Part shown: positions 27,951 through 36,495 of the stretch, piece by piece
Position numbering within the stretch: position 1 is the first letter of the stretch
How the letters are laid out: each line of letters starts with the position of its first letter
NCBI GenBank assembly: GCA_963802575.1
Contig: CAWDJF010000009.1
Location: forward strand, 248,001-312,000
Origin: DATFTE01 sp963802575
GTDB lineage: Bacteria > Acidobacteriota > Terriglobia > Terriglobales > Acidobacteriaceae
Direction of reading: 5' to 3'
Length of the DNA stretch: 64,000 nt
Notes under the pieces: generated by a model
The model's database searches: none
Told to the model about the DNA's origin: nothing
What the model saw: only the letters and a program-made list of their open reading frames with translations
Program-made: the position numbers and the translations under genes

Positions 27951-28610
27951 ATGAAATGTAAGTGGCTGAGCGCGGTCGGTCTGTTCATCGTCGCCTGTCT
28001 GTTGCTGAGTTTTTCCAGCTGCGCTCACGACCAGCAGCTCGTATCGATGACCATTAAGCCGTCCTCGTTCACGTTCCTGCAGCCTGATCCCACCGCGCAG
28101 GCGCAGTTTACGGCAATCGGTACCTACATCCATCCCCCTGCGACCAAAGACATCACGAATGTGGTCACGTGGAAATCGGGAGTGGAGCAGGTGGCAGTGA
28201 TCAACAGCGCCGGAGTTGCTTCTCCCGCCAACAATTTAACCTGCGGAGGCTCGAACATTTCCGCGAGCTACGGTCAGGGGGCGGGACCGGGGGGCAATAC
28301 GGTATTCGCCTTTGCCACGGTGACGGTGAACAATCCAGCAGTACCGGGGTGTCCGGGCTTTGGCGTCAATGCGACTTTGACGGTGCAAATCACCGGCAAC
28401 GGAACCGTGATGAGCAATCCGGCGGGAATTCAATGTACCGCGAACACGGCGTGCAGTGCCACCTTCCCGCAGGGCCAAACCGTGATCCTGACGGCAACCC
28501 CGAATACCGGTGCCACATTTTCGAATTGGAGTTCAGGGTGCACGCCGTCAGGCAATCAGTGCACGGTGGTGCTGGACACCAACGCCACGATTGACGCGAC
28601 CTTTAATTAG
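27951..28610 (+). CDS. Surface lipoprotein with BIG2-like and InlB B-repeat-like domains
   Basis: Protein of 219 aa with a lipoprotein signal (LFIVACLLLSFSSC). Residues 31-125 form an Ig-like domain (VSMTIKPSSFTFLQPDPTAQ to VFAFATVTV). The C-terminal part (about 140-219) resembles a divergent InlB B-repeat: LTVQITGNGTVMSNPAGI, CSATFPQGQTVILTATPNTG and FSNWSSGC, with paired Cys residues that may form disulfides. It is probably exposed and adhesive or structural; no ligand is known. It has a similar build to the lipoprotein at 11981-12631. Confidence 0.82.
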   Translation: MKCKWLSAVGLFIVACLLLSFSSCAHDQQLVSMTIKPSSFTFLQPDPTAQAQFTAIGTYIHPPATKDITNVVTWKSGVEQVAVINSAGVASPANNLTCGGSNISASYGQGAGPGGNTVFAFATVTVNNPAVPGCPGFGVNATLTVQITGNGTVMSNPAGIQCTANTACSATFPQGQTVILTATPNTGATFSNWSSGCTPSGNQCTVVLDTNATIDATFN

Positions 28611-28660
28611 TTCTTGATCGCAGAGAGGCAGCCAAGCTACATCTCTACAACCCAGACGAC

Positions 28661-28828
28661 TTATTCTTCTGCCAGCAATTCCTGCAAGGTTTCTTTGTGC
28701 TTTCGAGTTTTCTTTTTCTTGCGGTCGGGGACGACCTGGGCCACAGGGATGGTGCCAATCCGCTCGCGAGCGAGTTCCTTCACCGCCTGCACGGCGCGAA
28801 AGCGCTTGATCTTCTTCTTTCTTGCCAT
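28661..28828 (-). CDS. Small basic protein, 55 aa (conserved-looking, unknown function)
   Basis: The minus strand encodes a 55-residue frame from ATG (28828) to TAA (28661). It opens MARKKKIKRFRAVQAVKELA, runs through RERIGTIPVAQVVPDRKKKK and ends TRKHKETLQELLAEE. The ATG context has only a weak Shine-Dalgarno. The ordered layout (basic N-terminus, proline/valine linker, KKKK patch, acidic helix) is not what random antisense DNA looks like. I recall similar lysine-rich short proteins in other acidobacteria, but cannot verify it here. Role unknown; nucleic-acid or ribosome binding is possible from charge alone. It is convergent with the lipoprotein gene and divergent from the zinc-ribbon gene. 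Confidence 0.7.
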   Translation of the reverse strand: MARKKKIKRFRAVQAVKELARERIGTIPVAQVVPDRKKKKTRKHKETLQELLAEE

Positions 28829-28880
28829 AAAGAATCATCTTGCCACAGCTCATCCTCCACAAAGGTGTAATATCTTGTTT

Positions 28881-28917
28881 TGGCCAGCGACTAACAACCA
28901 AGGACCAACGACCAGAT
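28881..28917. repeat. TCGTTGGTC-type repeat arm
   Basis: GACTAACAACCAAGGACCAA followed by CGACCAG, immediately before the start of the zinc-ribbon gene. Confidence 0.55.
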
Positions 28918-28920
28918 TCC

Positions 28921-29196
28921 ATGGAAGAACGCGATTTTTTCGACGAGAAGACCGATAAGAAGACCGCCACGCTGAACTGTCCGCATTGCCATCAGTCCGC
29001 GGAATACGATGTCATGTGGCTGGTGCGCACTAAGAAACGCCAACTGGGCGGACGCGCCGACGAGCGCGACCGCGCCCGCTTCGCCAAAGCCCGCTCGTAC
29101 ATGCTTCGTAAAGACGACGTCATGATGTGCAAGAACATGCGCTGCCGCAAACGCTTCGATATTTCCGGCGTGCAATCGGTGGTCTTCACCGAGTAG
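28921..29196 (+). CDS. Small zinc-ribbon protein (91 aa)
   Basis: Cytosolic protein of 91 aa. Two cysteine pairs form a probable zinc ribbon: LNCPHCHQ (residues 19-26) and MCKNMRCRKRF (about 70-80), separated by a basic helical insert (RADERDRARFAKARSYMLRK). The final segment FDISGVQSVVFTE is beta-like. It has no recognisable enzyme motif and may bind nucleic acid or act as a structural cofactor. It is upstream of, and in the same direction as, etfB (148 bases), with a hairpin and separate ribosome site between, so it need not be part of that operon. Confidence 0.75.
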   Translation: MEERDFFDEKTDKKTATLNCPHCHQSAEYDVMWLVRTKKRQLGGRADERDRARFAKARSYMLRKDDVMMCKNMRCRKRFDISGVQSVVFTE

Positions 29197-29267
29197 TTCC
29201 ACACCATTTAGGGAATTGGGCGACACGAGATTCTTCTTGCCATTTCCCGCCCATCCCGCTCCTCATT

Positions 29268-29337
29268 TATACTGAGTGGTTTTCTAGCAGCTGTCGAACC
29301 GGCTAGTCGACTCGCCGGTTCGGCGCAATCGAAGGAG
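29268..29337 (+). promoter_or_regulatory. etfB leader: -10-like box and 9-bp inverted repeat
   Basis: TATACT at 29268-29273 resembles a -10 element (no convincing -35 at proper spacing). CGAACCGGC (29295-29303) and GCCGGTTCG (29314-29322) are perfect inverse arms around a 10-base loop centred on GTCGAC. The etfB ribosome site AAGGAG follows. The palindrome could be an operator or a leader hairpin. Confidence 0.5.
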
Positions 29338-29343
29338 TTTCTC

Positions 29344-30114
29344 TTGAAGATCCTGGTTTGCATGAAACAGGTGCCGCAGAAAGACGCCCCGCTCAAGCTC
29401 AATGAGTCCGGTACCTGGATTCGCGAAGACGTTTCCTACGAAGTAAACGAGCCCGATGCCTACGCGCTCGAAGAGGCGCTGCGCCAGAAGGAGAAGCACG
29501 GCGGCGAGGTGGTGGTCATTACCTCGGGCCCAGCGCGCGCGCAGCAGGTGTTGCGCGAGGCGCTGGCCAAGGGCGCCGATCGCGCCATTCATCTTGAGGA
29601 CAACGCATTCGTCGGACTCGACGCCTTCAATACCGCCAAGGCCTTCGCCGCCGCGATTAAAGAAGATCAGTTCGACCTGATCTTTACCGGGCTGCAATCC
29701 GACGACTACGGCTACGCGCAAACTGGCGTTGTGCTCGCGGAGCTACTGGGCTGGCCGCACGCGACCATCATCATGCAGATCGAAAAGAACGATACCGGGA
29801 TCCGGGTAAAGCGCGAGCTCGAGGCTGGATACTTCCAGTACGTCGACATGCCCCTCCCCGCGGTGCTTACGATTCAGTCGGGTATCAACAAGCTGCGCTA
29901 TGCCACGCTGATCGGTATCAAGCAGGCTAAGAACAAGCCCCTGCGCAAGGTCACGCTCGGCGACGTGCAATCGTCCATCGGAAACAACCTGCAGAAGATC
30001 GAGCGCCTCTACATTCCGCAAAAAACGAAGAAAACTGAACATATCGAAGGCCCGCCGGGCGAAATCGCTAAAAAGCTGGTGGATAAACTACGCAACGAAC
30101 TGCGGGTGCTGTGA
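29344..30114 (+). CDS. etfB: Electron transfer flavoprotein, beta subunit
   Basis: Protein of 256 aa. It uses a TTG start (29344) with AAGGAG five to six bases upstream; the next in-frame Met is inside the conserved MKILVCMKQVP strand, so TTG is preferred. Motifs are KILVCMKQVPQKDAPLK, NEPDAYALEEALRQKE, VVVITSGPARAQQVLREALA and the ADP/AMP-binding FTGLQSDDYGYAQTGVVLAE. It pairs with the alpha subunit encoded just downstream. It accepts electrons from acyl-CoA or similar dehydrogenases. Confidence 0.95.
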   Translation: MKILVCMKQVPQKDAPLKLNESGTWIREDVSYEVNEPDAYALEEALRQKEKHGGEVVVITSGPARAQQVLREALAKGADRAIHLEDNAFVGLDAFNTAKAFAAAIKEDQFDLIFTGLQSDDYGYAQTGVVLAELLGWPHATIIMQIEKNDTGIRVKRELEAGYFQYVDMPLPAVLTIQSGINKLRYATLIGIKQAKNKPLRKVTLGDVQSSIGNNLQKIERLYIPQKTKKTEHIEGPPGEIAKKLVDKLRNELRVL

Positions 30115-30186
30115 TCGTGTGGGGACGGCCGCATCGGCTGTCCGCCGACGCGAAGTAAAGCGTTTCACTGAGAACTGAGAAATTCT

Positions 30187-31182
<996 letters not shown>

Positions 31183-31187
31183 AAGCG

Positions 31188-31260
31188 GCCACGGATTTCG
31201 CGGATATTCATGAATAAAACAAGCCAAGAAAAATCCGTGGAAATCCGCGCAATCCGTGGC
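31188..31260. repeat. Palindromic CCACGGATT element
   Basis: Outer arms GCCACGGATT and AATCCGTGGC are perfect inverses; inner TCGCGGATATT/GGAAATCCGCGC are related. The element fills almost the whole gap between etfA and the ETF-QO gene within one operon. Confidence 0.75.
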
Positions 31261-31273
31261 AAGGTTTTTCCTT

Positions 31274-32989
31274 ATGCTAGTGTTCCGTAAACCTATCGAA
31301 GGTGTTGAGCGTCCGGTCATGCCGGCCGATGTCGTTATCGTCGGCGGTGGGCCGGCGGGGATGGCCTGTGCCCTGCGACTATCACAGTTGATCGATCAAC
31401 ATAATGCTGCCCATCCCGACGCGCCTTTCTCCAAAGAGAACATCTACGTCCTAGAAAAGGCTCGCGAGATCGGACAGCACTGCCTCTCCGGCGCGCTTCT
31501 TGATCCGCGTTCCATGCGGGAACTGCTTCCGGGATTTGAGAAAGAAGCACCACTCGACGCGGAGGTCACGAAAGAGTCCGTCTACTTTCTCACCGAGAAG
31601 GGCAAGTTCAAGTTCCCCATCACGCCTCCTCCGTTGCGCGATCACGGCAACTACGTCATCTCGATCAACAAATTTGTGAAGTGGCTGGGCAGCAAAGTCG
31701 AAGAGACCGGGATCACCATCTTCACTGGATTCGCCGGCTCTGAACTTCTTTACGACGGCAATCGCGTCACCGGAGTGCGCACCGACGATAAGGGCGTCGA
31801 CAAAGAAGGACAGCAAAAATCGAACTTCGAACCCGGATATGACCTGCAAGCCAAAGTAGTGATTCTCGCCGAAGGCTCGCGCGGATCGCTTACCAAGCAA
31901 CTCCTCAAGAAATTCGATCTCGCGAAAGACCGCAATCCGCAAACCTACGGACAAGGCGTCAAAGAACTCTGGGAAGTGCCCTCGGGACGCATCGCTAAAG
32001 GCGAAGTCATCTATACCATGGGGTGGCCGCTCACGACGAAGGAATATGGCGGCGCCTGGATTTACGGCTCGAAAGACAATGTCGTCTCGCTCGGGTTTGT
32101 CACGGGACTTGACTATCCTGACCCGCGGCTCGATCCGCAAAAAGTCTTGCAGGATTTCAAGCAGCATCCCTTCGTAGCCAAGTTGCTCGAGGGTGGCAAG
32201 ATGATCCGCTATGGCGCGAAATCGATGCCGTACGGAGGATGGTGGGCGGTTCCTCCGGTGGCCGGAGACGGTTGGATGATTCTCGGCGACAGCGCCGGCT
32301 TCCTCAACTCCGCGCGTCTGAAAGGCATTCATCTTGCCATCAAGAGCGGCATGCTGGCCGCCGAAACGGCCTTCGAGGCATTGAAGAAAGACGACTCTTC
32401 CGCGGCGTCGTTAAGCCTGTATCAAAAGGGGGTCGAATCCAGCTGGATCAAGGACGAACTCTGGAAAGTCCGCAACATGCACCAGGGTTTCGAGCACGGA
32501 TTCTACGCGGGCATGTTCCACACCGGCCTGCAGATGATCACCGGCGGACGAGGCCTCTATAACCGTTACCCCGCGACGCCCGGCTACCAGCACATGAAGA
32601 AGCTGGCCGACCTTCCCGCTGACGGAGGCGGTGAAGCTCACCTGCTCGGCCCTGCCAAAGGCGACGGCAAGCTGACATTCGATAAGCTGACCGATCTCTA
32701 CCACTCCGGCACCAAGCACGAAGAGGATCAGCCCGCGCACCTGGTGATTGACGACACCAACATCTGCAACACCCGTTGCGTGAAAGAATTCGGCAGCCCT
32801 TGCCAGAATTTCTGTCCCGCCAATGTTTACGAAATGGTCGACGACGCGACCCAGCCCAACGGCAAACGCATCAGCCTGAATCCGTCGAATTGCGTGCACT
32901 GCAAAACCTGTGACATTGCGGACCCGTACCAGATCATCACCTGGGTGCCGCCAGAAGGTGGCGGCGGACCGAATTACGACGGCATGTGA
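31274..32989 (+). CDS. Electron transfer flavoprotein-ubiquinone oxidoreductase
   Basis: Membrane-associated flavoprotein of 571 aa, start ATG at 31274 (an upstream GTG is in the repeat). FAD-binding VVIVGGGPAGMACALRL is near residue 18. Ubiquinone-region motifs follow: LSGALLDPRSMRELLP, GDSAGFLNSARLKGIHLA. The C-terminal ferredoxin domain holds the four 4Fe-4S cysteines: CVKEFGSPCQNFCPANV and NCVHCKTCDI, ending PPEGGGGPNYDGM. It takes electrons from EtfAB and reduces the quinone pool, completing this three-gene set. It fits fatty-acid or branched-chain amino-acid oxidation. Confidence 0.95.
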   Translation: MLVFRKPIEGVERPVMPADVVIVGGGPAGMACALRLSQLIDQHNAAHPDAPFSKENIYVLEKAREIGQHCLSGALLDPRSMRELLPGFEKEAPLDAEVTKESVYFLTEKGKFKFPITPPPLRDHGNYVISINKFVKWLGSKVEETGITIFTGFAGSELLYDGNRVTGVRTDDKGVDKEGQQKSNFEPGYDLQAKVVILAEGSRGSLTKQLLKKFDLAKDRNPQTYGQGVKELWEVPSGRIAKGEVIYTMGWPLTTKEYGGAWIYGSKDNVVSLGFVTGLDYPDPRLDPQKVLQDFKQHPFVAKLLEGGKMIRYGAKSMPYGGWWAVPPVAGDGWMILGDSAGFLNSARLKGIHLAIKSGMLAAETAFEALKKDDSSAASLSLYQKGVESSWIKDELWKVRNMHQGFEHGFYAGMFHTGLQMITGGRGLYNRYPATPGYQHMKKLADLPADGGGEAHLLGPAKGDGKLTFDKLTDLYHSGTKHEEDQPAHLVIDDTNICNTRCVKEFGSPCQNFCPANVYEMVDDATQPNGKRISLNPSNCVHCKTCDIADPYQIITWVPPEGGGGPNYDGM

Positions 32990-32999
32990 TGTTGTTTGT

Positions 33000-33120
33000 G
33001 TGGCGCGGGCGCCCTCGCCCGCGAAACCCTTGGCCACGGATCCCTACGGATTCTCACGGATCAGATCTTAATGAATTGTCATTCCGACGCTGAGCGAAGC
33101 GAAGCAGGAGAAATCTCTGC
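33000..33120. repeat. Three adjacent dispersed repeats downstream of ETF-QO
   Basis: In order: GTGGCGCGGGCGCCCTCGCC (33000-33019), a half CCACGGATT element (33032-33066), and a GTCATTCCGACGCTGAGCGA half element (33078-33120). All belong to families seen elsewhere in the window. No gene. Confidence 0.65.
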
Positions 33121-33123
33121 CCG

Positions 33124-33318
33124 CTACATAAGCCATTTTCTAACCCGAGTCTCAACTTCACTTTGCGTAAGAGCGCCCTTGCTACGAGCGTCTTCCAAGC
33201 CACGCCTTACCTTGTCGAGCACGTAAAGGTGGTATTGGATATCCTCAACCGAACAGTTGTCGGGCAACTTGTCTTCTCGTCGGTACTTCCGGTGCACAAC
33301 TACACACCGCAATCGCAA
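33124..33318 (-). CDS. Orphan antitoxin-like protein (possibly 5'-truncated)
   Basis: The minus-strand frame ends at TAG (33124). The part LPDNCSVEDIQYHLYVLDKV, then RRGLEDARSKGALTQSEVET and RVRKWLM, matches the compact pattern of addiction-module antitoxins (PDxxSxEDxxYxLYVLxKxxxGLxDAxxGxxxxxEEVxxRxxKWL). No ATG is present upstream; only TTG/GTG codons open the frame, and its 5' part overlaps the SGNH remnant on the other strand. The true start may have been lost. No toxin gene lies beside it. Either this is a living orphan antitoxin with a non-ATG start, or a relic. Confidence 0.6.
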   Translation of the reverse strand: MRLRCVVVHRKYRREDKLPDNCSVEDIQYHLYVLDKVRRGLEDARSKGALTQSEVETRVRKWLM

Positions 33319-33548
33319 GAAGCTTTTGCGCGGCGCCCGCTGGAAAAGGTCCTCGAACTCAATGCCTGGATCAAGAACTACTGCGAGTCAAACGGATGCA
33401 TCTACCTCGACTATTTCAGCGTCATGGTCGATGACAAGGGACTATTGAAGCGCGATCTCGCGGAAGACGGTCTCCACCCCAATCCCGCCGGATACAAGGT
33501 CATGGCCCCGCTGGCCGAGGCGCCATCGAAAAGGCTCTGAAACCTTGA
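33268..33548 (+). pseudogene. C-terminal remnant of an SGNH/GDSL hydrolase
   Basis: From about LVFSSVLPVHNYTP (33268) the frame matches the end of SGNH esterases: LELNAWIKNYCESNG, IYLDYFSVMVDDKGLL, and the catalytic Asp-His motif EDGLHPNPAGYKVMAPL. The N-terminal GDSL block with the nucleophile Ser is absent. In addition the frame breaks at about 33520: as written it ends APSKRL, but adding one base gives AIEKALKP, the usual family ending, with the stop at 33548. Two lesions make this a decayed gene. The 5' boundary coincides with the antitoxin-like gene on the opposite strand. Confidence 0.75.
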
Positions 33549-33572
33549 AACCTGTGGCCCCTTTCGACCGTC

Positions 33573-33578
33573 TATAAT
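33573..33578 (+). promoter_or_regulatory. Consensus -10 box of the moaA leader transcript
   Basis: TATAAT, a perfect -10 element, lies just ahead of the structured leader. The only -35-like hexamer (TTGAAA, 33545-33550) is 22 bases upstream, which is longer than usual. Transcription would start near 33585. Confidence 0.55.
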
Positions 33579-33581
33579 GGT

Positions 33582-33725
33582 GACGAGTTTCCGACCGCCC
33601 AGCCTTCGGGCATACCCGGCTGGGGCGGCGAGGGACAGTAGATGGCCGCCAAGGGGCGGGGCTACGGTCCCGAGGGTTCGGGTGGAAACACCCGCGCCTC
33701 CCGCGTTCCGCAAGGAGCGCATTGG
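33582..33725 (+). ncRNA. Probable molybdenum-cofactor (Moco) riboswitch upstream of moaA
   Basis: The leader is dense in strong, mutually consistent helices: CCGCCCAGCC with GGCTGGGGCGG, GGGAC (33631) with GTCCC (33667), GTAG with CTAC inside it, GCCGCC with GGCGG, and a GAAA-capped stem CGGGTG/CACCCG (33680-33695). It starts TTTCCGACC and ends GCGCCTCCCGCG; the TCCGAC and GCCTCCC strings are the landmarks I know from the E. coli moaA leader. Position directly ahead of a moaA gene supports the call. The expression platform is not clear; a 9-bp GGAAAGGAA/TTCCTTTCC hairpin follows at 33723-33771. Confidence 0.7.
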
Positions 33726-33780
33726 AAAGGAAGCGGCCGCCGGGACGTTCCCGCCTGCGTGTTTCCTTTCCAAAAATCAG

Positions 33781-33845
33781 CTCTTAGCCGTTAGCTCTTA
33801 GCTCAAGCCGAGCGAGGACAGCTAAGAGCTTAGAGCTAACAGCTA
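33781..33845. repeat. TTAGCTCTTAGCT-type inverted repeat
   Basis: TTAGCCGTTAGCTCTTAGCT is mirrored by AGCTAAGAGCTTAGAGCTAA, forming an imperfect hairpin that ends at the moaA ATG and replaces any visible Shine-Dalgarno. Confidence 0.6.
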
Positions 33846-34838
33846 ATGGCTGCTCTTCAAGACAAATTCGGCCGCCCGATCACCGATCTGCGGATCTCGA
33901 TCACCGACCATTGCAACTACAAGTGTGTCTACTGCCGCACCGGGAACGACGGCGCAATGTACGCCGACTTGCCATTCGCCGACTACTTTCGGATGGCGCG
34001 GATCTTGACTGAGCTCGGCATCGAGAAGGTTCGCATTACCGGCGGCGAACCGCTTCTCCGTAAAGGCGTCATTGAATTTGTCCGTGAGTTGTCGCAACTC
34101 CGTACTGTTCATGGCGAACCTCTCGACCTCGCCATCACCACTAACGGACACCTGCTCGCCGAAATGGCGCAGCCGCTGAAAGACGCCGGCCTCCGCCGCA
34201 TCACGGTTTCGATGGATGCCGTCGATGCCGAGCGCTTCGCCCGAATCACGCGCGTCCCCAGCGGATACGACAATGTTGTCGCCGGCATTCGCGCTGCTCG
34301 CACGGCGGGCCTGTGGCCAGTCAAGGTCAACTGCGTGCTGATGCGAGGATTCAACGAAGACCAGGTCATCCCCTTCGGCAAGTTCGCCCGCGACGAGGGA
34401 GTTACGGTCCGCTTCATCGAATTCATGCCGCTCGAAGAAGACCGCAAATGGACGCCCGAGACCGTCGTCACGCTGGATGACATCCTTAGCGAGATGGCGA
34501 AGTTCCGTCCGCTAATCGAGATTCCGCACCAGCGTTCCGAGACTGCGCGGCGTTACCGCTTCGATGACGGCGTCGGGGAGATCGGCATCATCGCTCCCGT
34601 CTCCCATCCATTCTGTGGGCACTGCTCGCGCATCCGCATCACCAGCGACGGCAAAATCCGTACCTGTCTGTTCTCTGTCTGGGATCACGATCTGCACGAA
34701 CTGATGCGCCGCGGCGCAGGCGACGAGGAGCTTGTGACATTCATCCGCGGAGTGGTGGAACGCAAGGAAGCACGTCACCACATTGGAGAACCGGACTTCG
34801 TACCGGCGTCCCGGACCATGGTGCACATCGGGGGATAA
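33846..34838 (+). CDS. moaA: GTP 3',8-cyclase (molybdenum cofactor biosynthesis)
   Basis: Radical SAM enzyme of 330 aa doing the first step of Moco synthesis from GTP. Cys23, Cys27 and Cys30 form the SAM cluster (DHCNYKCVYC). SAM contacts VRITGGEPLLRKG and ITTNGHLLAE follow. The second, GTP-binding cluster is HPFCGHCSRIRITSDGKIRT with a further Cys. The C-terminus ends in HIGG, the Gly-Gly tail needed by MoaA. The start matches the family N-terminus (DKFGRPITDLRISITD). No other moa/moe gene is adjacent. The structured leader upstream suggests control by Moco. Confidence 0.96.
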   Translation: MAALQDKFGRPITDLRISITDHCNYKCVYCRTGNDGAMYADLPFADYFRMARILTELGIEKVRITGGEPLLRKGVIEFVRELSQLRTVHGEPLDLAITTNGHLLAEMAQPLKDAGLRRITVSMDAVDAERFARITRVPSGYDNVVAGIRAARTAGLWPVKVNCVLMRGFNEDQVIPFGKFARDEGVTVRFIEFMPLEEDRKWTPETVVTLDDILSEMAKFRPLIEIPHQRSETARRYRFDDGVGEIGIIAPVSHPFCGHCSRIRITSDGKIRTCLFSVWDHDLHELMRRGAGDEELVTFIRGVVERKEARHHIGEPDFVPASRTMVHIGG

Positions 34839-34842
34839 GAGC

Positions 34843-34886
34843 GGACCTCCGACCTCGGACCTCGAGCCTCGGACTTCAGACCTCAG
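34843..34886. repeat. GACCTC/GACTTC-type repeat tract
   Basis: CGGACCTCCGACCTCGGACC followed by TCGAGCCTCGGACTTCAGAC, between the convergent moaA and pstS genes. The last bases fall inside the pstS 3' end. Confidence 0.7.
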
Positions 34887-35917
34887 TGGGACGCCTTGAG
34901 TCTTGTTTTGATGGTGGCTACCAGCGGCACTGGCAGCCGGGGGTAGCCTTCCTGCTGGGCGAAGGTTTGGCCGTCGGATAAGACCCAGTCGAAGAAGTCG
35001 GCGGTAGCACGAATCCGCGACGAGTCGCTTGCCGACGTCCGCAAGTATGCCCAGGTAAAGCTTGAGATGGGAAACGAGTCTTCTCCGGGGGCACTGGTAA
35101 GCGAGGCCGTCAGCTTTTCCCAGCGTGGCTCTTCCACCTGCTGGCAGGCGGACGTGATGCTGGCCGATGTGGCTTTCACGAATTTTCTCGCCGGGTTCAA
35201 GACTTCGCCTTGCGCAAGCCCGCTCTTCAAGGCGTAAGCGAGTTCCACATATCCGATCGCGCCCGATTGATGGCTGACTCTATCGGCCATGTCGGCGCTG
35301 CGCTCGGCCGACGCTCCGACTGGCCACTTCGGCGATGCCGTGGTGCCGATGCGCGCCCGGAAGCTGGCACTCGACTTGGAGAGAAAGTCAGAGAAGATGT
35401 AATTCGATCCCTTGCCCGATGGCCGATAGACCACTTGAATCGGTGTGTTAGGCAGCTTGGTATCGGGATTCAGGCGGGCGATGGCGGTGGCATTCCAGTT
35501 CTTGATCTCTCCCAGAAAGATTTGCGCCAAAACGTCTCCCGAGAAGCGCAGCCCCGTGGGCACTCCGGACACGTTGTAAACCGGAACGATTCCGATGAGC
35601 GCCACCGGCACTTCGATCAGATTGCCATCGGAGCGCTCGGCGGCGGTGAGAGGAACTTCACCCGCACCGAAGTCTCCACTGCCGTGCGAGATGTCGGTGA
35701 TCCCTTCTTTAGTTCCGGTGGGCAGATATTTGAATTGAGTGGTCGCGCTGCGCTTGTTGAATTCCTGGGCCAACCGGTTGTAAAGCGGCGCCGGCACGCT
35801 CGAACCGGAGCCAACCAGCACGACGGTCTCTTGGGCCCGCAGCGGGGCGGCGACTGCCATCACGAGAAGTAGACATCGCACAGCGAGGCACGTCAGAAAG
35901 CGAACTTTCTCTTCCAT
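34883..35917 (-). CDS. pstS: Phosphate ABC transporter substrate-binding protein (PstS-like)
   Basis: Exported protein of 344 aa. The ATG at 35917 has a GGGGGAA site and opens on a signal peptide (CLAVRCLLLVMAVAAPLRAQ). PstS-type phosphate-binding loops are visible: LVGSGSSVPAPLYNRL, KEGITDISHGSGDFGAGEVP, IFLGEIKNWNATAIARLNP, VVYRPSGKGSNYIFSDFL and HQSGAIGYVELAYA. It is solitary: no pstC, pstA, pstB or phoU is beside it, so it either serves a transporter elsewhere or acts as a separate phosphate-binding or sensing protein. Confidence 0.88.
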   Translation of the reverse strand: MEEKVRFLTCLAVRCLLLVMAVAAPLRAQETVVLVGSGSSVPAPLYNRLAQEFNKRSATTQFKYLPTGTKEGITDISHGSGDFGAGEVPLTAAERSDGNLIEVPVALIGIVPVYNVSGVPTGLRFSGDVLAQIFLGEIKNWNATAIARLNPDTKLPNTPIQVVYRPSGKGSNYIFSDFLSKSSASFRARIGTTASPKWPVGASAERSADMADRVSHQSGAIGYVELAYALKSGLAQGEVLNPARKFVKATSASITSACQQVEEPRWEKLTASLTSAPGEDSFPISSFTWAYLRTSASDSSRIRATADFFDWVLSDGQTFAQQEGYPRLPVPLVATIKTRLKASH

Positions 35918-36009
35918 CGGGTTCCCCCACGGCGCTCGACGGCAGCTGCCCGGTTTCCGCAAAGGCTACCATTGGTTTGTGAATTTTCTATTACTCGAAA
36001 GGGAACATC

Positions 36010-36050
36010 TGGTCGTTGGTCTTTAGTCGTTGGTCTTTGGTCGTTGGCTA
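36010..36050. repeat. TCGTTGGTC-type repeat tract
   Basis: TGGTCGTTGGTCTTTAGTCG then TTGGTCTTTGGTCGTTGGC: three or four degenerate copies upstream of the DUF983 gene. Confidence 0.65.
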
Positions 36051-36074
36051 CGCCTTTCCCGACCAGGTAGGTTT

Positions 36075-36488
36075 ATGGGGAAGCGTCGCCCTGCTGTTAG
36101 CATCCTTACCATGGTGCCTCGCCGGGACATTTCTGCCTTTTCTGGGATTCTGCACCAGCTTTGTCCGCGATGCCGCTCGGGAAAAGTCTTTCGCGCTTCC
36201 ATCTTCAAAGGCTTTCCCAAGATGCACGAATTCTGCCCCGAGTGTGGGCTAAAGTTCGAACGCGAAGAGGGATACTTCCTCGGCGCGATGTACATCAGCT
36301 ACCTGCTGGCTCTGATCACGATCGTCGCGCTGGCTCTTGTGCTTTGGTTTTTTCTGCGCTGGTCCATTCAGAAGACGGCGATCTGGGCGGTGGTGCTATT
36401 TCTGCCGCTGGCGCCGACACTTACCTTGCTGTCGCGGGTGATGTGGATTTATCTGGACCAAGCGGTGGATCCGGAGAGGCAACCCTAA
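36075..36488 (+). CDS. DUF983 family membrane protein with zinc-finger
   Basis: Protein of about 137 aa from the ATG at 36075 (AGG about seven bases before); the Met at 36111 is an equally possible start. A zinc-ribbon pair CPRCRSGKVF and CPECGLKFE precedes the family signature EREEGYFLGAMYISYLLA and two membrane helices (about residues 70-92 and 97-120). The DUF983 family is widespread and of unknown function, often near respiratory-chain genes; here it is isolated. It ends 53 bases before the convergent unknown gene, with a shared hairpin between. Confidence 0.82.
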   Translation: MGKRRPAVSILTMVPRRDISAFSGILHQLCPRCRSGKVFRASIFKGFPKMHEFCPECGLKFEREEGYFLGAMYISYLLALITIVALALVLWFFLRWSIQKTAIWAVVLFLPLAPTLTLLSRVMWIYLDQAVDPERQP

Positions 36489-36495
36489 AAACATT

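Noticed and set aside
33163..33267. N-terminal part of the SGNH frame from the ATG at 33163
   Set aside because: The first 35 codons do not match the hydrolase family and are antisense to the antitoxin-like gene, so homology starts only at about 33268.
33723..33771. Hairpin GGAAAGGAA/TTCCTTTCC after the Moco leader as an intrinsic terminator
   Set aside because: The stem is followed by AAAAATCAG, not a T-run. It may still be part of the expression platform, but it is not called as a terminator.
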